Below, piece after piece: positions 1-5,099 of a stretch of 5,988 bases of DNA. Position numbers and translations under genes: made by a program. The stretch comes from Paenibacillaceae bacterium (GTDB lineage: Bacteria; Bacillota; Bacilli; Paenibacillales; NBRC-103111), in assembly GCA_020697475.1 (NCBI GenBank), contig JAJFMO010000392.1, positions 1 to 5,988 on the forward strand, given 5' to 3'. The notes beneath the pieces are model-generated. The model was not told where the DNA came from. It searched no databases and worked only from the letters and a program-made list of their open reading frames with translations. The stretch's first letter is position 1. Each line of letters opens with the position of its first letter.

Positions 1-591
1 TGCGGTATTCGGATGCGAGCCGTGAATGAGCAAATCGTGGAAAATGATCGACGAGCCCGCTTTCACCGCTGCGGAAATCGCCTTGCTCTCATCGATATCG
101 CTCTCTCGCAGGCGAATGCGAAATCCGTTGTCGCTCGGATCGGCCAGATCGTGTTCGATGTTGTTGTGATGCGAACCGGGTATGAAGCGCAGACACCCAT
201 TGTCCGGTGTGGCGTCGTCCAAGGCAATCCACACGGATATTTTGTGGCTGCCTTTCCAATAGGAATAGTCCTGATGCCAGGCGGTGGGGAACACAATTTT
301 CGCACTCTTGTACACCGTCTTGTCGCTCATGAACAGCACGCGATCGCCGATGATTTCTTTGAGCGCGAGCACCAGCCGTTCGTTCGTGGCCATCGAGCGG
401 AACAGCTCGCTGCGCCGGGCCAGCCCCATCTGTACACCGTTGTTGAGCTTGCCGGGCGTTTCCTCGATGAACTGTAAAATTTGCTCTTTCGCTTCTTTCA
501 AAACATCGGGCGGGTACAATTGCTCCAAGATGACGAACCCGTCATCGTCGAATTGCTCCTTCAAACGAGCATCCATTGGATCATTGGTCAT
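1..591 (-). CDS. Phytanoyl-CoA dioxygenase (PhyH) family protein, partial
   Basis: This is the N-terminal 197 residues of a probable Fe(II)/2-oxoglutarate-dependent oxygenase; the frame is open to base 1, so the C-terminus lies beyond the left edge. PhyH proteins are usually about 250-300 residues, so a quarter or more is missing. The opening stretch (FDDDGFVILEQL, residues 14-25) is the typical family N-terminus. The iron-binding HxD motif is seen as WHQDY (H106, D108), followed by VWIALDDATPDNGCLRFIPG (residues 120-139) and GSHHN. The distal iron-ligand histidine is probably H190 in FHDLLIHGSHPNTA. The arginine that would bind 2-oxoglutarate is expected just past the window edge. The ATG at 591 is preceded by GGAGGGA (598-604) six bases upstream; an in-frame ATG at 606 is followed at once by a TAG. 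No signal peptide is seen, so it is probably cytoplasmic. The substrate is unknown: bacterial members hydroxylate many small molecules. It shares its strand with the degraded araC-type gene. Confidence 0.9.
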   Translation of the reverse strand, partial: MTNDPMDARLKEQFDDDGFVILEQLYPPDVLKEAKEQILQFIEETPGKLNNGVQMGLARRSELFRSMATNERLVLALKEIIGDRVLFMSDKTVYKSAKIVFPTAWHQDYSYWKGSHKISVWIALDDATPDNGCLRFIPGSHHNNIEHDLADPSDNGFRIRLRESDIDESKAISAAVKAGSSIIFHDLLIHGSHPNTA

Positions 592-597
592 AACCTA

Positions 598-604
598 TCC
601 CTCC
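598..604 (-). promoter_or_regulatory. Ribosome binding site of the PhyH gene
   Basis: On the minus strand this reads GGAGGGA, six bases before the ATG at 591. It decides the start of the PhyH-family gene, because the only nearby upstream ATG (606) runs into TAG after two further codons. Confidence 0.75.
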
Positions 605-624
605 ATAAACGATGATCGGGCGCA

Positions 625-660
625 AGCTTAGTCTCCGGCTTAGTCTTCGGCTTCGTCTTA
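625..660. repeat. Three imperfect 12-bp tandem repeats
   Basis: Three adjacent 12-base units read AGCTTAGTCTCC (625-636), GGCTTAGTCTTC (637-648) and GGCTTCGTCTTA (649-660). Neighbouring units match at 10 of 12 positions. They lie in the 139-base spacer (592-730) between the PhyH gene and the degraded regulator, where the PhyH promoter would be expected. They may be regulator binding sites or a simple slippage product; the sequence does not decide. I see no convincing -35/-10 pair, terminator hairpin or small gene in the rest of this spacer. Confidence 0.6.
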
Positions 661-730
661 AGCATAACTCGCGAACGCCGGCCGACACCATGGAGAGAGA
701 GCCGGTTGCATGGACAAAACGAACATCGAT

Positions 731-1087
731 TTATCCCCGATCTTGGCCAAGCAATTTCGAATAATCCGACGGGGCGACGCCTACGGTCTTTTTGAACAGT
801 CTGCTGAAATAAAATTCCTTTGTTGTAAAAATTCGAGCAGTTCCTTCGCCCGATTCATCCTTAGACGAACGATGTAATGCTTCGGGCTGCAGCCGGCGAT
901 TTGCCTGAACCAGGGTACGCATGCCGTTGATCGTGTAACTCCCTTTGCCGCCGACGATATAATGCAGCGAATGGAAGGCGTGAAGGCGGGACGGCAGTTG
1001 CGTGGCCGGCGCGAAACGGTGTTGGCCGACCTGGACGAAGGAGAAAGTCAGCGCTTTCAATTGGTTGGCGATTTGGTGCGCATCCAT
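731..1087 (-). pseudogene. AraC-family transcriptional regulator, internally deleted remnant
   Basis: The remnant is 118 codons, against roughly 280 for an intact cupin plus HTH AraC-type regulator. It starts at ATG 1087, five bases after a perfect AGGAGGT site (1093-1099). The first ~60 codons resemble the start of an AraC_binding cupin (HAFHSLHYIVGGKGSYTING). The sequence then jumps, near 900-925, into HTH-domain sequence read in another frame: FRQIAGCSPKHYIVRLRM followed by NRAKELLEFLQQ (about 909-826). Near 815-828 it jumps back into the first frame for the second HTH motif, EFYFSRLFKKTVGVAPSDYSK, ending at TAA 731-733. The rest of the cupin, the linker, the first recognition helix and about 18 residues between the HTH halves are absent. 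The open frame is therefore deceptive: its middle is translated out of register and is nonsense. It was presumably a sugar-responsive regulator of the divergent operon or of the PhyH gene. The family call is firm; the exact breakpoints are approximate. Confidence 0.85.
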
Positions 1088-1092
1088 GGGGC

Positions 1093-1099
1093 ACCTCCT
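1093..1099 (-). promoter_or_regulatory. Ribosome binding site of the araC-type remnant
   Basis: The minus strand reads AGGAGGT five bases before ATG 1087. This fixes the original start of the regulator and argues against the open frame's extension to 1270, which would run through the divergent promoter. Confidence 0.75.
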
Positions 1100-1151
1100 G
1101 GCGCAGGCTTGATGCGTATTCCGTGCGGATTCGGCGCGTATTTGGCCAATG

Positions 1152-1172
1152 AACCGCGAATATGAAGCGGTT
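1152..1172. promoter_or_regulatory. Inverted repeat AACCGC-N9-GCGGTT upstream of the promoter
   Basis: AACCGC (1152-1157) and GCGGTT (1167-1172) are perfect 6-bp inverted arms around a 9-base AT-rich spacer. The site ends six bases before the -35 box of the rightward promoter, a position suited to an activator. It could have served the now-broken AraC-type regulator, although AraC sites are more often direct repeats. Six-base arms can arise by chance. Confidence 0.35.
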
Positions 1173-1178
1173 TGAAGG

Positions 1179-1207
1179 TTTACAAACGGAAATGGCTGAA
1201 TTACAAT
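1179..1207 (+). promoter_or_regulatory. Sigma-A-type promoter of the aldolase-sulfatase operon
   Basis: The -35 box is TTTACA (1179-1184; consensus TTGACA, 5 of 6) and the -10 box is TACAAT (1202-1207; consensus TATAAT, 5 of 6). The spacer is exactly 17 bases (1185-1201). The predicted start site is near 1214, leaving a leader of about 85 bases before the aldolase ATG. The region is markedly AT-richer than the genes around it, as expected for a promoter. Confidence 0.75.
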
Positions 1208-1224
1208 TAATTTATGTAGCACAA

Positions 1225-1242
1225 TGTTCCAAATATGGAACA
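1225..1242. promoter_or_regulatory. 18-bp palindromic operator candidate
   Basis: TGTTCCA (1225-1231) and TGGAACA (1236-1242) are perfect 7-bp inverted arms around the spacer AATA. The site lies about 11-28 bases after the predicted transcription start, a classic repressor position. The TGGAA/TTCCA half-site is reminiscent of operators used by IclR-family sugar-acid regulators; that link is inference from general knowledge of the family. No intact regulator gene is in the window, so the binding protein would be encoded elsewhere. Confidence 0.6.
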
Positions 1243-1282
1243 ACGTTTTTGCTATTCTATTATTCATCATATCATGAGTTCG

Positions 1283-1288
1283 AAGGAG
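1283..1288 (+). promoter_or_regulatory. Ribosome binding site of the aldolase gene
   Basis: AAGGAG lies ten bases before ATG 1299 and four before an in-frame GTG at 1293. I prefer the ATG: ten bases is within the usual Firmicute range if slightly long, four is too short, and the GTG start adds only two residues. Confidence 0.65.
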
Positions 1289-1298
1289 TTGGGTGAAA

Positions 1299-1952
1299 AT
1301 GTTGGATCAATTGCTTCAGTCCCGCATCGTGCTGATTTACCGGGGGCAGACGCCTGAGGAGTGCGCAGCCTTGACCCGGGTGCTGGCGGATGCCGGGATT
1401 CGCTACTTTGAGGTGACGATGAATACGCCGAACGCCCTTCAGGCGATCCGGTTGCTGAGGGATCAAGCCGGGGAAGGTGTGCACATCGGCGCCGGCACGG
1501 TCACCAAGCCGGAAGAAGTCGATCAAGTGCAGGCAGCGGGCGCAACGTATATCGTTTCTCCCAATACGAATTTCAAAGTGATTGAGCGGACGAAACAACT
1601 GGGGATGTTCAGCATTCCCGGCGCGTTCACTCCCACCGAGATTATGAACGCTTACGACGCCGGCGCCGATATCGTCAAGGTGTTCCCGATTCGCAATGTC
1701 GGTGCGGATTACATTCGCCAGCTTCGCGGGCCGATCAAAGATATTCCGTTCATGACCACAGGCGGGGTGACTCTTGAATTGGTTCGCCCGCTTCGCGAAG
1801 CGGGCGCCGATGCGGTCGGGGTCGGCCTGCACTACTTCGGGTCAGGCGGGAACCCGGACGACCCGGCTTACCGCAAGGCGTTGACCGAGCAGGCTCAAAA
1901 GTTCATCGAGGCGGTGACTTTGCCGGGGCCTGAGGGAGCGGGTCGGCCGTGA
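1299..1952 (+). CDS. eda: KDPG/KHG aldolase family protein (2-keto-3-deoxy-acid aldolase)
   Basis: The 217-residue product has the usual length of the class I aldolases that split 2-keto-3-deoxy-6-phosphogluconate, or related 2-keto-3-deoxy or 4-hydroxy-2-oxo acids, into pyruvate plus an aldehyde. It should be a cytoplasmic TIM-barrel trimer. Family landmarks occur in order: IVLIYRGQTPEE (10-21); FEVTMNTP with the catalytic glutamate E38; HIGAGTV with T67; SPNTN (87-91); SIPGAFTPTE (105-114); IVKVFP with the Schiff-base lysine K127; and the phosphate-loop-like TTGGV and VGVGLHY near the C-terminus. The catalytic Glu and Lys are both present, so it should be active. It is the first gene after the promoter, and its TGA overlaps the next gene's GTG. 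The symbol denotes family; the substrate may be a different deoxy-keto acid, and the operon context favours a sugar-derived one. Confidence 0.9.
   Translation: MLDQLLQSRIVLIYRGQTPEECAALTRVLADAGIRYFEVTMNTPNALQAIRLLRDQAGEGVHIGAGTVTKPEEVDQVQAAGATYIVSPNTNFKVIERTKQLGMFSIPGAFTPTEIMNAYDAGADIVKVFPIRNVGADYIRQLRGPIKDIPFMTTGGVTLELVRPLREAGADAVGVGLHYFGSGGNPDDPAYRKALTEQAQKFIEAVTLPGPEGAGRP
1785..1806. repeat. Perfect 22-bp palindrome inside the aldolase gene
   Basis: The arm CGCCCGCTTCG (1785-1795) is followed at once by its exact reverse complement (1796-1806). It lies within codons for VRPLREAGADA, a motif the family keeps for protein reasons. In mRNA it could form a strong GC-rich hairpin. No U-run follows, so it is not a standard terminator. 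Confidence 0.6.
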
Positions 1953-2755
1953 ATTTCGCACAGGTGCAGAAGAGGATCAAACCGCCGTCCGGGCAGTTCG
2001 CTGTCGCCTGGACCGGCCAGGCCGGTTTTTCTTTCAAGAGCGCCGAAGGAGCCGTCATCCACGTTGACCCGTTCTTGTCCGACGTCTGCTCCCGTTACAT
2101 CGGTTACCATCGGGCGATCGACCCTCCGGTGGAGATAGAGCATATTCGCGGGGACTACTTCCTGTTCACCCACGAGCATCGCGACCATCTCGACTCCGAT
2201 TCGGTGCCGATTATCGCCGCGAACAATCCGGGGGCGGTATTCGCGGGGCCGCCGGCATGTGTTGTGAGATTGCTGGAGATCGGCATCCCATGGGAGCGGA
2301 TTCGGCCGATCGCCCGCGGCGGCAAGCTGGCGCTGGGCGATGTCGGTGTGAGCGCCGTTCTCGCGTACCACACTGACGACAGCATTGGGTTCGTGCTGGA
2401 TTTCGCGGGCGCGCAGGTGTACATCAGCGGCGACACGACATACTCCGATGAGCTGATCGGTGCGGTAAGCGGAGCCGCCGGAACAGGACTTGAACTGATG
2501 ATGGTGTGCATCAACGGCCGGCTCGGCTGCATGAACATTCCGGATGCCGCCCGGTTGACGGCGCACTTGCAGCCGCGCGTTGCGATCCCGATGCACGTGG
2601 ACATGTTCGTGGAGAATACGGCCGATGCCGGCGAATATGTGAGGCTCGTTCAGGCGTACAGCGGGACGACCCAAGCCGTCAAGATACAGTATGGCGAGTG
2701 GTATTTGTACGGCAAGGAACACGGTCTGTGTCTCGAAGAGGAGGAGTCGGCATGA
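1949..2755 (+). CDS. UlaG-like metallo-beta-lactamase-fold hydrolase (probable sugar-acid lactonase)
   Basis: The 268-residue product is a metal-dependent hydrolase of the MBL fold. The signature HxHxDH is THEHRDHLD (H75, H77, D79, H80). Further likely metal ligands are H141 (AYHTDD), D162 (ISGDT) and H215 (IPMHVD). INGRLGCMNIPDAARL (187-202) resembles the matching stretch of UlaG, the L-ascorbate-6-phosphate lactonase, whose E. coli form is about 350 residues; this one is clearly shorter. No signal peptide is visible. It starts at GTG 1949, overlapping the aldolase TGA by four bases (GTGA), with only a weak purine-rich GAGGGAGCGGG upstream, which suggests translational coupling. A lactonase fits between the dehydrogenase and the aldolase in an Entner-Doudoroff-like route. 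The fold is certain; lactonase activity is inferred from family and context. Confidence 0.82.
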   Translation: MNFAQVQKRIKPPSGQFAVAWTGQAGFSFKSAEGAVIHVDPFLSDVCSRYIGYHRAIDPPVEIEHIRGDYFLFTHEHRDHLDSDSVPIIAANNPGAVFAGPPACVVRLLEIGIPWERIRPIARGGKLALGDVGVSAVLAYHTDDSIGFVLDFAGAQVYISGDTTYSDELIGAVSGAAGTGLELMMVCINGRLGCMNIPDAARLTAHLQPRVAIPMHVDMFVENTADAGEYVRLVQAYSGTTQAVKIQYGEWYLYGKEHGLCLEEEESA

Positions 2756-3756
2756 TCAACAATACCATCACCTACGGGAGCGGGCTGGTACGGGAAGCGG
2801 TTGCCGGATTGAGCGACTACGTGGTCGTTACAAGTCGCACTCCTTGGAGGCTTTTCGGGGAGCGATTCAATCCGCAGCCGGCCAAGGTGGTTTTCCCCGA
2901 ATCGCTGGAAAAGACTTACCTTGACGAGCTTTCCGCCACGTTGCCGATGGAGATCGACATCGTCGGCTTGGGGGGCGGGGCGGCGCTGGATCAGGCCAAA
3001 TATTTGGCTTATTTGCGCAACCGCACGCCCGTGCTGTTCCCGACGTTGACGTCGAGCAACACGCCGTTCTCCGATTTTATCTCCGTACGCCGGTCGGGCA
3101 AGCCGTTCGGGTTCAAGCAGGACGGCTGGCCGCGCAAAGTATTCGTCGACTTCGAGCTGATCCGCCAAGGGGACGCCCGGATGAACCGGGCGGGATACGG
3201 CGATCTGCTGTTTATGATGACGACGCTCGAAGACTGGCGGCTGTCCGCCGCGCGCGGCATTGGCGCCCCTTACGAGGAAGCCGTCGGCAACGAGGTCACC
3301 CGGCTGATGGAGCAGACGGCCGGCTTCGCTTCGGAGGTCGGGGCGCTCAGCGACATCGGAATCGAACGGCTGATGCGGGCGTTCGCCGCTTCGACGGAAA
3401 TCATCGCCCGCCATCCCCATTTGCCGCTGGATTGCGGGTCGGAGCATCTTTATTGCTGGCAACAGGAGAGCTTGGTCAAGAGCGATTTCATCCATGGCGA
3501 ATTGGTCGCGTTGGGCATGATCATCGTCTCCTATCTTCAAGGGAAGGGACAGGAGACGATTCGCGCGGCGCTCGACCGCGCCGGGGTGATTTACCGGCCG
3601 CGTCAGCTGGGACTGGACTGGGAGGACATCCAGCGGACGTTGCTCACCGTCGAAGCGTACAACAAGGAGTATCGCAAGCTGAACACCGTGTTTGCCGCGG
3701 TTGAGTGGACGCCGGAATTGTTGGGAGAAATTCGCGCCTTTTTGTTCGGATCGTAG
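2752..3756 (+). CDS. Iron-containing alcohol dehydrogenase / glycerol-1-phosphate dehydrogenase-like protein
   Basis: This is a 334-residue NAD(P)-dependent oxidoreductase of the dehydroquinate synthase-like superfamily. The nucleotide-binding motif is GLGGGAALDQAKYLA (72-86), followed by PTLTSSNTPFSDF (97-109). The three metal ligands are at the expected places: D151 in AGYGDLL, H232 in CGSEHLY, and H248 in FIHGELVALG. The layout is closest to the sn-glycerol-1-phosphate dehydrogenase (AraM/EgsA) branch. In a bacterial catabolic operon it more likely oxidises a sugar or polyol, or reduces the aldehyde released by the aldolase. ATG 2752 overlaps the preceding TGA by four bases (ATGA) and has GAGGAGGAG eight or so bases upstream, so that start is firm; the open frame reaching back to about 2506 is only overlap with the previous gene. 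The gene is very GC-rich: one sampled line (3241-3300) has 43 G or C of 60. Confidence 0.82.
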   Translation: MINNTITYGSGLVREAVAGLSDYVVVTSRTPWRLFGERFNPQPAKVVFPESLEKTYLDELSATLPMEIDIVGLGGGAALDQAKYLAYLRNRTPVLFPTLTSSNTPFSDFISVRRSGKPFGFKQDGWPRKVFVDFELIRQGDARMNRAGYGDLLFMMTTLEDWRLSAARGIGAPYEEAVGNEVTRLMEQTAGFASEVGALSDIGIERLMRAFAASTEIIARHPHLPLDCGSEHLYCWQQESLVKSDFIHGELVALGMIIVSYLQGKGQETIRAALDRAGVIYRPRQLGLDWEDIQRTLLTVEAYNKEYRKLNTVFAAVEWTPELLGEIRAFLFGS

Positions 3757-3785
3757 GAATACCAAAAATCAAAGGGATGGGATCA

Positions 3786-5079
3786 ATGAACAATCGGAAG
3801 CCGAATGTATTGATCATCCAGACGGATCAGCAAAGCACATGGACAATGGGCTGCTATGGCGGCGACTTGATCCATACGCCGAATATCGACTCGTTGGCGG
3901 AAGAAGGCGTCAAATTCAATCAATTCTTTACGATATCTGCGGTATGCACGCCTTCGCGGGGCAGTTTTATGACCGGGCGGTACCCCCATTGTCATGGCGC
4001 GTATACGAATAATCTCGAATTAAATCGCGATGAAGTGACATTGGCTCATGTTTTGCAAAATCAGGGCTACGAGACAGCCTATATCGGCAAATGGCATTTG
4101 GACGGTTCGGCGGTCCCTGGGTGGATTAGACCCGAGCGGTCGATGGGATTTGCGGATTGCCGTTGGATGTTCAATCGGGGTCACTGGAAAAGCATGTTGG
4201 ATAGGGAGAATGACAAGCCGGAAGCGAGTAAAAAGATAGGGAACGAAAAGACATACACAACGGATTGGCTGGCGGATAAAACGATCGAGTTTCTGCGGAA
4301 TCGCGATACGAACAAACCTTTTTTCGCCATGGTCAGCATTCCGGATCCCCATACTCCTTTTACCGTAAGAGAGCCTTATTCTACGATGTTTGATCCGGAT
4401 GCGATGACGGTGCCGTCCACCTTTCACCCGCAAAATCCGCCTGATCAAGCAGCTAAAGGCGCAGTATTTGGGCGAAGTGAAATGTATCGACGACAACGTC
4501 GGCAAGCTTCTGAACTCTCTCCGCGAGCTGGGCATTCTGGATGACACCGTCGTCGTATTTACATCCGATCATGGTGAATATATGGGCGAGCATGGGCTAA
4601 TGACCAAAAACAACTTGTACGAAACGGCTCATCGCATTCCGCTGTTGATCCGTTGGCCGGGGGCGATCCAAGCGAATACGATCGTTGACGAGTTAGTCGG
4701 CAATGTCGATTTTCAACAGACGATACTAGGTTTATTGGGGATTCCGACTTCGGGCCGCGAACAGGGACGGGATGCTTCTCCTTTGATCAGGAGAGAGAAT
4801 GCGCCATGGCGCAACGAGGTGTTCCTGCATCACAATACGCTGGACAGAGCGGGGATTTTCACGGACCAATATGAATTGGCGTTTGTTCGCGGGAGGGATG
4901 CCATTCTGTTTGATCGACGCTCCGATCCCGAGCAAATCCGCAATCTGTATTCGCAACCGGAATACCGTGAGGCGATTCGCGACTTGACCATTCGCATTCT
5001 GGAGCATCATCGACAATGGGCCTCCCCGTCGCTTCATTGGCTGGAGCCGGTTGAGGAATCACTGGCAGGCGGAAGTTAA
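3786..5079 (+). pseudogene. Type I sulfatase (formylglycine-dependent), split by a frameshift
   Basis: The gene would encode about 430 residues of an alkaline-phosphatase-superfamily sulfatase that hydrolyses sulfate esters. ATG 3786 follows AAAGGG (3771-3776) by nine bases. The first frame carries metal-ligand D14 (IIQTDQQ), the catalytic cysteine C54 in CTPSRGSFMTGRYP (the CxPSR signature converted to formylglycine), GKWHLDG (K102, H104) and PDPHTPF. It stays recognisable to FHPQNPP (about 4422-4442), then runs to a stop at 4542-4544. The second frame, one base on, is recognisable from LKAQYLGEVKCIDDN (about 4453) through FTSDHGEYMGEHGL (metal-ligand Asp-His), NLYETAHRIPLLIRWPG and a normal C-terminus ending at TAA 5077-5079. 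A one-base gain, or a deletion whose length leaves that offset, near 4434-4456 explains this. Family members are often 450-500 residues, so a few residues may also be lost. No signal peptide is seen. Unless this is a sequencing error, no active full-length enzyme is made. Confidence 0.88.
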
Positions 5080-5082
5080 GGA

Positions 5083-5088
5083 GAGGAG
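5083..5088 (+). promoter_or_regulatory. Ribosome binding site of the Ldh_2-family gene
   Basis: GAGGAG lies 11 bases before ATG 5100, with a second purine run AAGGAG (5078-5083) overlapping the sulfatase stop. The spacing is a little long, but no closer in-frame start fits better. Confidence 0.5.
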
Positions 5089-5099
5089 CTGTAACCGGT

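Noticed and set aside
13..631. Plus-strand open frames of 154 and 115 residues
   Set aside because: They lie opposite the PhyH-family gene, whose minus-strand frame shows clear family motifs; neither frame has recognisable motifs or a good ribosome binding site.
1088..1270. N-terminal extension of the araC-type remnant to an ATG at 1270
   Set aside because: The extra residues resemble nothing in the family, the stretch covers the divergent promoter and operator, and a perfect AGGAGGT site sits right before ATG 1087.
1088..1298. CcpA catabolite-repression (cre) site in the control region
   Set aside because: No stretch matched the cre consensus well enough on reading by eye.
2506..2751. Extended start of the dehydrogenase gene within the previous gene
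   Set aside because: The extension is arginine-rich shadow sequence; ATG 2752 has a strong ribosome binding site and family-length product.
1895..3765. Long minus-strand open frames (275 and 371 residues) opposite the lactonase-like and dehydrogenase genes
   Set aside because: They are antisense shadows typical of GC-rich coding DNA, arginine/proline-rich and without family motifs.
3757..3785. Terminator or new promoter between the dehydrogenase and sulfatase genes
   Set aside because: The 29-base gap has no hairpin, U-run or -35/-10 pair; only the sulfatase ribosome binding site is visible.
4434..4545. Programmed +1 ribosomal frameshift producing a full-length sulfatase
   Set aside because: No slippery heptamer or in-frame stop lies at the junction, and sulfatases are not known to be expressed this way; a mutation or sequencing error is simpler.
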